Below are positions 1-8,454 of a stretch of DNA of 64,000 nucleotides, in pieces (within the stretch, counting starts at the first letter, position 1; each line of letters starts with the position of its first letter). Origin of the DNA: Xanthomonas sacchari (lineage in GTDB: Bacteria; Pseudomonadota; Gammaproteobacteria; Xanthomonadales; Xanthomonadaceae); assembly GCF_024266585.1 (NCBI RefSeq), contig NZ_CP100647.1, positions 4,631,001 through 4,695,000 of the forward strand. The letters are read 5' to 3'. The notes beneath the pieces are model-generated. The model saw nothing but the letters and a program-made list of their open reading frames with translations, did not search any database and was not told the DNA's origin. Both the position numbers and the translations under genes were made by a program.

Positions 1-530
1 CGCTGCGCCTCGCTCACCTTCAGCGTGCCGTGCGCGCTGAAGAAGCCCCGGGTAAAGTCGTCGAAGAAGGTCTCGCGCGAGGCCTTCAGGCCCTGCTCCA
101 TCTCCTGCGCCTGTTCCTTGCTCAGCGGCCCTTCCGGGTTGTCGTCGGTCTTGAGCATGTAGGGCGGCACCGCGGAGGCGAACACCACGCCGGCCAGCTT
201 GTCGGTGCCATGCCTCGCCACGTAGCGCGCCACCTCGCCGCCGCCCATCGAGAAGCCCACCAGCACCGCATCGCGCAGCTGCTTGTCCTCGAGGATGCCG
301 GCCAGGTCGTCGGCCAGGGTGTCGTACTCGTAGCCGTCGGCCGGCTTCTCGGAACGGCCGAAGCCGCGGCGGTCGTAGGCGATGACCCGGTAGCCGGCCT
401 GTTGCAGCGGGCCGACCTGGTCCTTCCAGGCCTCGGCCGACAACGGCCAGCCGTGGATCAGGATCACCGGACGACCGGCACCGCCGGTATCTTCGACATG
501 CAGGCGGACGCGCGCGCTGGTTGCAGCCAT
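1..530 (-). CDS. alpha/beta hydrolase, chloroperoxidase-like (partial)
   Basis: The window's left edge cuts this gene, so only the first ~176 residues are seen, beginning at the ATG read from 530. The fold signature is clear: an HGWPLS oxyanion segment near residue 26, a YDRRGFGRS stretch near 52, and the nucleophile elbow GFSMGG with Ser94. Together these fit the non-heme chloroperoxidase/arylesterase branch of alpha/beta hydrolases. The catalytic Asp and His should lie in the missing part. There is no signal peptide, so it is probably cytoplasmic. The substrate cannot be deduced. Confidence 0.85.
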   Translation of the reverse strand, partial: MAATSARVRLHVEDTGGAGRPVILIHGWPLSAEAWKDQVGPLQQAGYRVIAYDRRGFGRSEKPADGYEYDTLADDLAGILEDKQLRDAVLVGFSMGGGEVARYVARHGTDKLAGVVFASAVPPYMLKTDDNPEGPLSKEQAQEMEQGLKASRETFFDDFTRGFFSAHGTLKVSEAQ

Positions 531-631
531 GGGCAGGACCTCGTGGTAGGGAGTCGCGGCAGCTTCCCTTGCCGCATGTCCTGCCCGCGTGATTGCCATG
601 TGTCGGGTCGTTTAACGCGATGCGAAAGCGC

Positions 632-2008
632 TCAACCGATCCGCGACACGGCGCGCGTCAACTGGGCCAGGGCGTCCCGCGCGATGCTGTGGAATGCCGC
701 GGACATGTGCGCGTCCTCGCTGACGCGCTCCCAGAACTGCACCGCCATGCCGGCCGCCGCGCGCCAGTCGTCGCGCTGATCCGGCGTCGGCAACGGCAGC
801 GCATAGGCGCGCTCCACTACCTCGCCGCTGGCCGCGGGCCGGAACGCCATCGGCAGCATGTCGTAGACGGGGGCCAACGGCAGCGGCAAGGTATCGCCCA
901 GGATCAGGCCAGCGTTACCCAGGTGCATATCGTTATTGCCGATCAATGCACCGAACCAACCGCACACGCGCAGGCGCTGCGCATCCGCGTGACTCAGCCA
1001 GCCCTCGCGCTGCAGTTGCGGCGCGAACAGCCACCAGTCGATGCGCCCATGGCCGAAGTAGGCCGCGTCCACTGGTGCCAAGGACACGAAGCCATGCCGC
1101 CCCAATGCGGGCGTGCGGTCGAACCGCGTCGACTGCAGGAACACGCGACCGTCGCTTTCGAGCAATTCGCTCTCTGCGGCGGCGATGCCATGCGCACGCA
1201 GGATATCGCCGGCCAGATGTTCGCAACGCAACAACTCACTCCAACGCTGCGCGGCCGGGGTCCCGGCGCGCTCGCTGAACTTGACGATGACTGGCGTGTA
1301 GCCGCCCTCCGCCTGCAGCGTTGCAGTGAACTTGGGTTGCTCGCCGCCGGCCGACGAACCCACCGCCTCGCCCAGCAAGGCGTGCTCGGCACGCTGCGGA
1401 TACAGACGACGCCGCTCCGCCTGCGGTATCACGTCAACTGGCTGCAGCGCCGCCTGCTGTGCGCGCTGCAATGCAAACTCGCCCAGCACCAGATCGCCGG
1501 GTTGATCGTCGCCATGCCGCAACAGAGCCAGCACCACATCGTCAGGCTGCCAACGCTGCAAATCCTGCGGTGCACCGATGTCCTCGGCCACGCGCCTCGC
1601 GAAAGCCCGGCCGAGGAAGCCCTGCGGACGCTGGTCGTCCAGGAACCACGGAAGCCCTGGAAACAGTCCATTGGCGAAGTCGCCATGGATCAGCGCCGGG
1701 CACGTGACCTGTGGAACGAACAGGTAGCCATCACCGTGCATGGCGTGCAGATGGCCGAGCGTTTCGGCACGACCGTGCGGATCGATGCGGAACAATGGCC
1801 AACGATGACCTGCACGGCCAAGTGACCGGGTGAGCGCATAGCGTGTCGCCCGGGCTTTGCCGATCCGCAGCACCTGCTCGCCAGCGCTGGCTAACAGGCG
1901 CGATACCGTCGGCTGACTGATCTCCAGCACTTCGCCGATGCGGGCGGCCGTCACCGCCTTTTCGCTGCGCAAGAGGGCGATAAGATCGCGTAGCCGGTCA
2001 TCACTCAT
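632..2008 (-). CDS. yjjJ: HipA-family kinase toxin, YjjJ type
   Basis: A 458-residue protein built like E. coli YjjJ (HipH): an N-terminal winged-helix segment (residues ~5-60, with SQPTVSRLL as recognition helix) fused to a HipA-like kinase. Kinase hallmarks are visible: the Gly/Ser loop GSSAGGEQPKF (217-227), a lysine in VIVKF (~243), RFDR (295-298), the catalytic loop NNDMHLGN (358-365) and the metal-binding YDM (382-384). HipA kinases phosphorylate protein targets such as GltX. YjjJ lacks a separate HipB because its own HTH can bind DNA, and no HipB gene is seen here. The target is unknown. AT-rich repeats upstream may be its operators. Confidence 0.88.
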   Translation of the reverse strand: MSDDRLRDLIALLRSEKAVTAARIGEVLEISQPTVSRLLASAGEQVLRIGKARATRYALTRSLGRAGHRWPLFRIDPHGRAETLGHLHAMHGDGYLFVPQVTCPALIHGDFANGLFPGLPWFLDDQRPQGFLGRAFARRVAEDIGAPQDLQRWQPDDVVLALLRHGDDQPGDLVLGEFALQRAQQAALQPVDVIPQAERRRLYPQRAEHALLGEAVGSSAGGEQPKFTATLQAEGGYTPVIVKFSERAGTPAAQRWSELLRCEHLAGDILRAHGIAAAESELLESDGRVFLQSTRFDRTPALGRHGFVSLAPVDAAYFGHGRIDWWLFAPQLQREGWLSHADAQRLRVCGWFGALIGNNDMHLGNAGLILGDTLPLPLAPVYDMLPMAFRPAASGEVVERAYALPLPTPDQRDDWRAAAGMAVQFWERVSEDAHMSAAFHSIARDALAQLTRAVSRIG

Positions 2009-2110
2009 ACCGACATTGAATAGATTTAAGAATATATAGTCAAGCCAGCAAACTGCTGAAGGTACTTGCTTCTGCGGTCAAGGCAAGCGTGTTGGCTCGA
2101 ATCAAAGTGC

Positions 2111-2133
2111 AATTCTTGAATAGATAAAGAATT
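2111..2133. promoter_or_regulatory. AT-rich inverted repeat upstream of yjjJ-like gene
   Basis: AATTCTT and AAGAATT form perfect 7-bp arms around a 9-nt centre. A related sequence (TTGAATAGAT followed by TTAAGAAT) lies at 2016-2032, just before the yjjJ-like start. The shared core suggests operators for the HTH domain of the downstream protein. This is an inference from position and symmetry only. Confidence 0.3.
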
Positions 2134-2148
2134 GATTTTCGCATTATC

Positions 2149-2205
2149 GGCAGCTGGCGCCAGACTGCGATCTGCTCCGCAGATCGCAGTCTGGCGCCAG
2201 CTGCC
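2149..2205. repeat. Perfect 27-bp inverted repeat with a 3-nt loop
   Basis: Arms 2149-2175 and 2179-2205 are exact reverse complements around the loop TCC. The left arm begins GGCAGCTGGCGCCAGAC. No T-run follows on either strand, so it is not an ordinary intrinsic terminator. It sits between the yjjJ-like gene and the DUF2076 gene and differs from the GTAGGAG-type repeats elsewhere in the window. Confidence 0.8.
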
Positions 2206-2302
2206 TATAGATGTCAACCCATTGAAATACAAGTAAAAAAGCATCTGTCGGTCAGATGAGCTTGCACACCGAGGACGACAAGCACTGCAGGCCGGTTGCG
2301 CC

Positions 2303-2923
2303 TTAAACCCAGTTGTCGTTGCCGAAGTCGCCGTCGTCCTGGAAGTCCTGGCCGATGTCCTGCTGCGGCGTGTCGTCGTAGTAGTTGTTGTTGGTGATGT
2401 TCTCGACCACCGTTTCCTGCGGCGCGCCGCCGCCGAACAGGCCACCGCCATGGTGGCCGCCCAGCAGGCTTTCCACACCCTCGAACAGGAACATGCCGCC
2501 GGCCACGCCGGCGGCCGTGGTGGCCGCGGTGCTGAGGAAGCTGGGGCCACCCGCGGCAGCCGGTGCCGGCGCCGCAGCGGCCGCAGCCCCGCCACCGAAC
2601 CAGCGCTCGCGCCAGCCGGGTGCACTCGTGGCGGCGGGAGGCGCCGGCGGCAACGGCGGCGGCGCCGCATTGAAGCCCTGGCCCAGGAAGCTGGCAGGCG
2701 GCGGTGGCGGCGCGGCCTGCTGCAACTGCGCGATCTGTGCCTTGGCGGCCTCCAGCGCGTGCTCCAGCAGCAAGGTGCGCTGCACCAGCAGATACACGGC
2801 ATCGGGTTGATCGGCCAGGCGCGCATGGATCAGCGCGTCGGCCTGCGGATCTTTGGCCACCCCGCCGGCGCTGCGCAGGCGCGCCAGGAAGTCTTCGAGA
2901 AGCTGCTGTTCTTGCGGAGTCAT
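2303..2923 (-). CDS. DUF2076 domain-containing protein
   Basis: A 206-residue protein. The start at 2923 is chosen because the family-typical opening MTPQEQQLLEDFLARL begins there and the longer in-frame extension looks non-coding. The N-terminal ~75 residues are helical and predicted coiled-coil (AKAQIAQLQQ). The middle is Ala/Pro/Gly-rich low complexity, with a hydrophobic AGVAGGMFLFEG stretch. The C-terminus is Asn/Asp-rich and acidic. DUF2076 proteins are widespread in proteobacteria and have sometimes been called periplasmic ligand-binding sensors, but their function is not established. It is separated from the yjjJ-like gene by the perfect hairpin. Confidence 0.8.
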   Translation of the reverse strand: MTPQEQQLLEDFLARLRSAGGVAKDPQADALIHARLADQPDAVYLLVQRTLLLEHALEAAKAQIAQLQQAAPPPPPASFLGQGFNAAPPPLPPAPPAATSAPGWRERWFGGGAAAAAAPAPAAAGGPSFLSTAATTAAGVAGGMFLFEGVESLLGGHHGGGLFGGGAPQETVVENITNNNYYDDTPQQDIGQDFQDDGDFGNDNWV

Positions 2924-3266
2924 ACCCGTACCTGGATGCGATGACCGGCCCAGTGCCGGCACGGCACGGTATGGGCATCGTCGTGGCGGCGCCAAGGGCA
3001 TGCCCTGTGCGCCAGTGCGCCGGCATTCATCCAGTCGCGGCATTTGGACGCCGCCGAGATGCTGGCGGCGCATGGCGTCCGGCAGATTCGGGCACCTCGC
3101 AGCATGACGTTGTAGTCAAGCGGGGGCGGATAACCCAGAGGAACGGCCACAACACGCGGTGAGCACCTGCGGCCGGTATCCGCGCCAGCGACGGGGCGCC
3201 CCGAAGCGATGCCGGCCGCGCGACAGGTCGGCTCAGGCGTAGCGATCCGCACCCACCCGTTTGGCC
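2924..3266. other. Intergenic stretch, 343 bp
   Basis: This is the upstream region of the DUF2076 gene and the downstream region of the next small gene. I see no convincing gene, RNA or strong terminator in it. Open frames here are high-GC shadows without recognisable protein features. Confidence 0.4.
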
Positions 3267-3467
3267 CTACTTCGCCTTGGCCGAGCTGGAGGACGCCGCA
3301 TCGCGCGGCAGGCGCGCGGCCCACATGTTGTCGACCAGATTCGGATACGGGCGGCCGTTCTCCTCGGCACGCTGTTCCGCCGCCGCCTTCTGCGACGGCG
3401 ACAACGGCTGGCTGCGCTGACCGCGCGGATTCGGCTTCTTCCACGGAGGCGTCTTGGACGAGGGCAT
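3267..3467 (-). CDS. Small basic hypothetical protein
   Basis: A 66-residue frame beginning MPSSKTPPWKKPNPRGQRSQ, rich in Lys, Pro, Ser and Ala and ending SSSSAKAK. It has no signal peptide, membrane span or known motif. The composition resembles small conserved xanthomonad hypothetical proteins. The start at 3467 is preferred because the 30 residues upstream in frame look like noise. No function can be assigned. It lies just downstream of, and on the same strand as, the deacetylase gene. Confidence 0.55.
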   Translation of the reverse strand: MPSSKTPPWKKPNPRGQRSQPLSPSQKAAAEQRAEENGRPYPNLVDNMWAARLPRDAASSSSAKAK

Positions 3468-3564
3468 TGGCGTCACGGCAAACGGAGACGGGCCATCGTG
3501 ATCCCGCCGCGCGTGCGCAAGTAGTGAAGGCCTACCGGTGTCGCCGATAAGCTGCATGCTCTAC

Positions 3565-4533
3565 CTACTCCGAATCCACCCCAGCCAGCGCGAACACCCA
3601 ACGCGGCACCACGGGTTCGCCGGCATAGAAGGCCTTCGGCTTGTCCTCGGCCATCGCCCAGCGGTGCAGCCAGCTGATCCCCCCAGGGCCGGTGTAGCCC
3701 TCGGCATAGGTGTAGGCCGGATCGCGCAGTGCCTCGTCCAGGGAAATGAAAGCGTAGCCGCGGCGGCGGGTGGCCGCGACCAGCTCGGGGAAGGCAGCGG
3801 CGTTGAGCGCGTTGGCGTGCATCAGCCACACCTGCGGGATGCGACGGCCGAACAGGGCCTGCGATTCGCGTTCGAAAAAATCCAGCTTGTTGAGCATGTA
3901 GGGCACGTAGCCCTTGCGCAGCCGCAGCAGCATGGCATCGCGCGCCGGGCCGGGCGGCTCGTCCAGCACATGCGCGTAGGCAAACGCCCACACCCACTCG
4001 CCGCTGTCCACGGTCACCGGCGCAATGCGGTAGCCGTGCGCGGCCAGGAAGGCGTTGACCGCCTCACGGTCGGCGACACTGCGGCCGGTCGCCAAGTACG
4101 GATGACGGAACCACTGCAGCGACTGGCCACGCTCGGCGAGCAACGGCCGCAACGTGCGCTCGCCACGCACGACCGCGTCCTCGTACGCCGGCACGCCGAC
4201 CTGGTGCAGGTTCACGTGGCCATAGGTGTGGTTGCCCAGCGCAAAGCCAGCGTCCAGCCAGTCGCGCAGCATCGCCACACGTTGCGGCTGCACCTGTCCA
4301 TTCTGCTCGAGCTTGTCCTCGTTGACGAAGCCGACGATGGGCACCTGCGCCTGCCGCAGCGAGGCCATCAACTGCGCATGCAGCGCCGGCAGCTGCGCTG
4401 GCGGCGTCTGCTCGATGCGCTGCCACGGCAGGTCGTCGATGGTCACCGCAATGCGGCGGGTATCGTCCTGGGCCTGGGCGAGTGCGGTGATGCACAGCAG
4501 GGCCGGCAACAGCAGGCAGCGAAGCAGTTTCAT
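3565..4533 (-). CDS. Polysaccharide deacetylase (NodB domain), exported
   Basis: A 322-residue CE4-type deacetylase with a signal peptide (MKLLRCLLLPALLCITALAQA). NodB motifs are in order: TIDD (31-34, catalytic base and metal Asp), HTYGH (102-106, the two metal-binding His), and FRHPYL (~142-147, the Arg motif). Such enzymes remove N- or O-acetyl groups from chitin-like or peptidoglycan sugars in the periplasm or outside the cell. The substrate cannot be told from the sequence. It is divergent from the downstream esterase gene, and the two share a ~110-bp promoter region. Confidence 0.88.
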   Translation of the reverse strand: MKLLRCLLLPALLCITALAQAQDDTRRIAVTIDDLPWQRIEQTPPAQLPALHAQLMASLRQAQVPIVGFVNEDKLEQNGQVQPQRVAMLRDWLDAGFALGNHTYGHVNLHQVGVPAYEDAVVRGERTLRPLLAERGQSLQWFRHPYLATGRSVADREAVNAFLAAHGYRIAPVTVDSGEWVWAFAYAHVLDEPPGPARDAMLLRLRKGYVPYMLNKLDFFERESQALFGRRIPQVWLMHANALNAAAFPELVAATRRRGYAFISLDEALRDPAYTYAEGYTGPGGISWLHRWAMAEDKPKAFYAGEPVVPRWVFALAGVDSE

Positions 4534-4644
4534 CGAATGCTCCCGAAGTGGAAGCGCCAGTCTATCCGGATGGTCGCCGCCGCCAACATGGCACCATGTG
4601 CCGGATGCGAACCCCGCAGTAGCACGACATCAGGAGACGAAGGG

Positions 4645-5613
4645 ATGAGGAAGGCGCTGTGGCTGGTCTGGACGTCCCTGCTGCTGGTAGGGTGCACGAA
4701 CGTGGCACAAGCACCCGCGGCGGTAGCAGCAGCGAAAGAAGCCGCCACACGGCCAGCGGTGCCTGCAGCGCGCACGGTGGTGACGCAGCTCGGCGGACAG
4801 CGCGGCAGCGGTGCGCCTTACGAACTGGCCGGGACCGAGGTGTGGGATGTTCCCGACCCCGCGTCCGGCCGTACCTATCAGGTCTTCGTGGCGCTGCCTG
4901 CCGGCTATGCGGACCATCCCGAGCGGCGCTACCCGGTGCTGTACGCCACCGATGCCGACTATGCGTTTCCGGTGGCACGGCAGATCGCGCGGCGCTTGAA
5001 CGGCGAAGGGCCGGCCATCGAGGACTTCATCCTGATCGGCTTGTCGTATGCGCTCGGTGATGCGCCGATGCCGAGCCGGCGCCGCGACTACACGCCCACC
5101 ACCGAGACCGGCGATGTTGCGGCCGCCGGTGCCACTCACGGGGGTTCCAGCACCTACATTGCGTACTTGCGCGACCAAGTGCTCCCCTTCGTCGGCCAGC
5201 GCTATCGCACCGATGAAGCGCGGCGCCTGTTCCTTGGCCATTCCTACGGCGGCCTGCTCGGCACGCAGATCCTGCTGAGCACGCCGGAGCTGTTCTCCGG
5301 CTACATCCTGGGCAGTCCGTCGTACTGGTTCGGCGAGCATGCCATGCGCGCCGAGGAAGCGCGCTTCGCCGCCGGCCATCGCGACCTGCCGGCGCAGGTC
5401 TACCTGTACGTCGGCGAGTACGAACAGCGCCGCTACGGCAAGCACTACGACATGGTGACCGACGCGCAGCAGATGGTGCAGACCTTGCGCAGTCGGGGCT
5501 ATCCGTCATTGCGCCTGCAGCTGGATGTGCTCGCCGATGAGGATCATCTCAGCGTGGCGCCGCGTGGGCTCACCCATGGCTTGAAGTTTCTGCTGGGTGT
5601 TCCGCGGCAGTGA
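4645..5613 (+). CDS. Lipoprotein esterase, IroE/BesA-like alpha/beta hydrolase
   Basis: A 322-residue protein of the 'putative esterase' family. The start at 4645 follows an AGGAG ribosome-binding site by about 8 nt. The N-terminus has a lipobox (LLLVGC, Cys17), so it should be a membrane-anchored lipoprotein. The nucleophile elbow GHSYGG places the catalytic Ser at about residue 200, and the C-terminal DEDHLSVAP supplies the His. Relatives hydrolyse ferric-enterobactin-type triesters or act as general carboxylesterases. No siderophore genes adjoin, so a siderophore role is only a possibility. Confidence 0.82.
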   Translation: MRKALWLVWTSLLLVGCTNVAQAPAAVAAAKEAATRPAVPAARTVVTQLGGQRGSGAPYELAGTEVWDVPDPASGRTYQVFVALPAGYADHPERRYPVLYATDADYAFPVARQIARRLNGEGPAIEDFILIGLSYALGDAPMPSRRRDYTPTTETGDVAAAGATHGGSSTYIAYLRDQVLPFVGQRYRTDEARRLFLGHSYGGLLGTQILLSTPELFSGYILGSPSYWFGEHAMRAEEARFAAGHRDLPAQVYLYVGEYEQRRYGKHYDMVTDAQQMVQTLRSRGYPSLRLQLDVLADEDHLSVAPRGLTHGLKFLLGVPRQ

Positions 5614-5670
5614 GGCGCGGCGCGTACGCCGCTGGCCGGACGGATGCTGTATCTCCACGGATGGTGTTGT

Positions 5671-5693
5671 CGCGGCTGAAGCCGCTCCTACAG
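5671..5693. repeat. GTAGGAG-type REP palindrome
   Basis: A single copy of GTCGCGGCTGAAGCCGCTCC(TAC), the reverse complement of the GTAGGAGCGGCTTCAGCCGCGAC element, lies between two convergent genes. The GCGGCT/AGCCGC arms form a short hairpin. Confidence 0.7.
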
Positions 5694-5787
5694 TTGCACC
5701 GGCCAGCGTTAAATGTCTCCGAATCCCCGCCTCAGTTGAGCGGCACGTTGTTCGCATAGATTACTGAAGGCGCCGCGTAACAGCCGC

Positions 5788-6708
5788 TCAATACTTCAGC
5801 GCGTCCGCCGTCGGCGCCAGTGGCGCGAAGCGCGCGCCGCTGAAGTCGTGCAGCAACTGGAAGGCCTGCGCGCCCCGCTGCGCCACCTCACGGAAGTCGC
5901 TCTTGCGCAGGCGATAGAGCCCGCCCTCGCGCGCAAACACCAGGTCGCCGCCATCCCAGTCGGCCCAGTCGCTGCCTGGCAGATCGACCAGCACGTTGCC
6001 ATCGCGGTCCAGCACCCGGTGATCCAGGCCATACCACGCATGATTGTCCTGGCCAACTACATGTAACAGCGACTGCAGGCGGCGGCCATTGGCGCCAAGC
6101 TTCTCGCGCACGCGCGGACGGCTGAAGCGAAACAATGCGTCGCTGCGCAGCCCGCCACGCTCGCCTACGCCGTCATCGCACAGGCGCCAGCCATCGCGCT
6201 CGCGCAGCACGCCGTCGATCGGCTCGTCCTCGCCGCCACCCGAATCTTTGCCGAATGGACGCACCTGCAGATTGTGCGGTAATTGGAAGCCGGTCGGCAT
6301 CGGGAAAGGATCACATCCGTCGCGCGGCCGATGGTTCAACAACAAGGTCCGCTCGTCCTCGAACATCCCGCCGCCACCCCAGCTGTCGCCCTTGGGCCAC
6401 AGCGCCAATGCGGTGAAGAACGGCGGCCGCGACAGCGCGGTCCAAGTACCGAAGTCGCCATGCTGCTTGGAGGCGAAATACACCAGCAGCCGTCCCGACG
6501 GCGACAGATCGCAGCGCCGCTCGTAGATGCGGCCCTTGAACCACTGGCCGTGCACGAAGCTGTCCTCGCGCAGATCCCAGTGGATCAACTGCACCTGCTT
6601 GCTCGGCCCGCGGCGGAAGATCACGCCGGTGCGCGCCTCGCGCGCCAGTAGAGCGAACAGGCGGGTCGCCGGCGGGCGCTGCGACACGGGGGACGGAGTG
6701 GATTCCAT
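5788..6708 (-). CDS. Conserved hypothetical protein (306 aa)
   Basis: A soluble protein of 306 residues without signal peptide or membrane span. It is rich in Trp, Gly and Asp and has repeated short beta-type segments (GRLLVYFASKQ, GGDLVFAREGGLYRLRK), which suggest a beta-propeller-like or WD/Kelch-like fold. I do not recognise the family. It starts 59 bp beyond the next gene's downstream region and is probably transcribed alone or with its left-hand neighbours. Confidence 0.7.
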   Translation of the reverse strand: MESTPSPVSQRPPATRLFALLAREARTGVIFRRGPSKQVQLIHWDLREDSFVHGQWFKGRIYERRCDLSPSGRLLVYFASKQHGDFGTWTALSRPPFFTALALWPKGDSWGGGGMFEDERTLLLNHRPRDGCDPFPMPTGFQLPHNLQVRPFGKDSGGGEDEPIDGVLRERDGWRLCDDGVGERGGLRSDALFRFSRPRVREKLGANGRRLQSLLHVVGQDNHAWYGLDHRVLDRDGNVLVDLPGSDWADWDGGDLVFAREGGLYRLRKSDFREVAQRGAQAFQLLHDFSGARFAPLAPTADALKY

Positions 6709-6857
6709 CTGCGAATCTCCTCGCAGGACTCAGCCGTCACAGTGGCAGACCCGCGGCATCGCGACAACCGCCGCCGGCGCACCGCATTCGCGACGCACAT
6801 GCCACCACCGATGTCCGCAAACGGCGGGCCACCCGAGCCCGCCTCTGCCGCGTCGCG

Positions 6858-7649
6858 CTACTTGGCGATCACTGACGTTCCCGACGGCACCATGTAGCAC
6901 GCCTGCGCCTTGGCACAGGCCTCGGCGTTGATCTCGGCGATCTGGCTGGCCAGGTACTGCTCCGGGGTCAGGCCCATGCGGTTGCGGTAGGCGTTGTCCG
7001 CATCGGCCTTGGCCACCTGCTCCTGCTCGCGCTGGCGCTCGGCGGTGGTGGCTTCCACCAGGGTCTTGACCCGCTGCTGCTGCGCCGCGGTCAGGTTCAT
7101 CTGCTGCAGCACGTCGGGATTGGGACGGGCGCGGCCGAGGGTGATGTTCTGGATCTGGATCGGCAGGCCCTGCTCCTTGACCAGGGCACGCACGTTCTCG
7201 GTGACCGAGTCGTCGATCTTCCGCGCCGTATCCGGGTCGCTCATCATCCGGGTCATGTCGTAGCGCTTGACCTGATCGCGCACAATCGCCGCGTACTGGC
7301 TGGCGACGTTGTTCTTGAACCAGTCCTGGCCGAAGCCCGACAGCAGCCGCGCCGGCGCGGTGATGCGGTATTGGATCTGCGTGGAGAAGTCCAACAGGAT
7401 GTTGTCGCTGGACGAGAAGTCGTCGAAGGCCACCTGCACCGTCTGCGGCGTGGTGTCCACGTACACCGCCGAGGTCGTCATCCACGTGTAGGTGCGGCCC
7501 GGATCGCGCACATCGTCCAGGCGGATGCCGCCCTTGCCGAACAGCAGCGGCTTGTCCACCAGCACCGCCTGCTGCCCTGGATCGGGCGAGACCACGGTAC
7601 AGCCGCACAGCAAGGCCGCCACGGCGGCGGCCAGCAGGAAATATTTCAT
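6858..7649 (-). CDS. SPFH/prohibitin-domain lipoprotein
   Basis: 263 residues. A lipoprotein signal peptide (MKYFLLAAAVAALLCGC, Cys17) is followed by an SPFH (stomatin/prohibitin/flotillin/HflK) domain. Typical blocks are DFSTQIQYRITAPARLL, VRDQVKRYDMT, ALVKEQGLPIQIQNITLGRARPN and the Gln/Glu-rich helix TTAERQREQEQVAKADADNAYRNRMGL. SPFH proteins oligomerise on membranes and often stabilise protein complexes. An outer-membrane-lipoprotein form is unusual but common in xanthomonads. The partner is unknown. Confidence 0.8.
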   Translation of the reverse strand: MKYFLLAAAVAALLCGCTVVSPDPGQQAVLVDKPLLFGKGGIRLDDVRDPGRTYTWMTTSAVYVDTTPQTVQVAFDDFSSSDNILLDFSTQIQYRITAPARLLSGFGQDWFKNNVASQYAAIVRDQVKRYDMTRMMSDPDTARKIDDSVTENVRALVKEQGLPIQIQNITLGRARPNPDVLQQMNLTAAQQQRVKTLVEATTAERQREQEQVAKADADNAYRNRMGLTPEQYLASQIAEINAEACAKAQACYMVPSGTSVIAK

Positions 7650-7758
7650 CGATGTCCCCCTGAAGGACGGCGCCGCGCGCCGTCGTGTGCGGGGGATGCT
7701 AGCGCATCGTCGGGGTGCAAGGCATCTGCCGGCATAAGCAGACCCGACGCTCCTTGAC

Positions 7759-8268
7759 CTACATCAAACGCGAATAGTCGCCAACCTGGTTACAGACCTC
7801 TTGGGGCGGATCGCCCAACCTCACAATGCGACGCTTGCGGGCATCGGCCTCCCCCTTCGGAGACACGATGCGGTACAGCAGGTATAAGCGACCTTCGGTT
7901 TCCCAAAGGCCGAAGCTCGACAGATCCGAGAACTGGTAGGTTCCGCCATCCGATCGGCGCGCTGTGAAGATGCATTCGGCATAGCTGCCCCAACCACAAT
8001 TGGCATCCAACGCCTGAAGACCACCCTTTCCGCCCAGGTCAAAATGATAGGCGCGCCCCGCGTCGCCTTCTACCACCGTTGGAGTGATCTGCAGCCCTGG
8101 CACGGGCGATCCACGATCCCAGTCGCTGGCTTGCTTACAGAGCGCTTCTCCCGGAGGCTCTTCTGCGCGGGCAGCAGGGAGATTAGCGCATCCGGCCAAG
8201 GAGATAGCGATCAGCACGATAAGCGCGACCAGCCACAAGCGCGGCCTGTGTTGATGTTGCTCAACCAT
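7759..8268 (-). CDS. Hypothetical lipoprotein near effector locus
   Basis: 169 residues. After a basic N-terminus and one hydrophobic helix comes a lipobox (SLAGC). The mature part contains four further Cys (ALCKQ, NCGWG, ECIF, EVCNQ), which may form disulfides. No known domain is recognised. Its size, lipoprotein nature and place just outside the effector/immunity block are consistent with a periplasmic immunity-type or lysozyme-inhibitor-like protein, but this is only suggested by context. Confidence 0.65.
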   Translation of the reverse strand: MVEQHQHRPRLWLVALIVLIAISLAGCANLPAARAEEPPGEALCKQASDWDRGSPVPGLQITPTVVEGDAGRAYHFDLGGKGGLQALDANCGWGSYAECIFTARRSDGGTYQFSDLSSFGLWETEGRLYLLYRIVSPKGEADARKRRIVRLGDPPQEVCNQVGDYSRLM

Positions 8269-8454
8269 CGGTCACTCCTTGAACATGGTCTGCGACTGGT
8301 ATGCAGGGAAGATAGCAATCGGGCTCGTGGCGCTCCACAGGACATCCCGCTGGAGATGGGTTCGCATGCTATCCAGCTCAGCGAACTCCCGACTTGACGC
8401 ATAGCCGCGTCGCGCGTTAAAGAGCAGAACGGAAGACAGAATTGGCAAAAGGAT

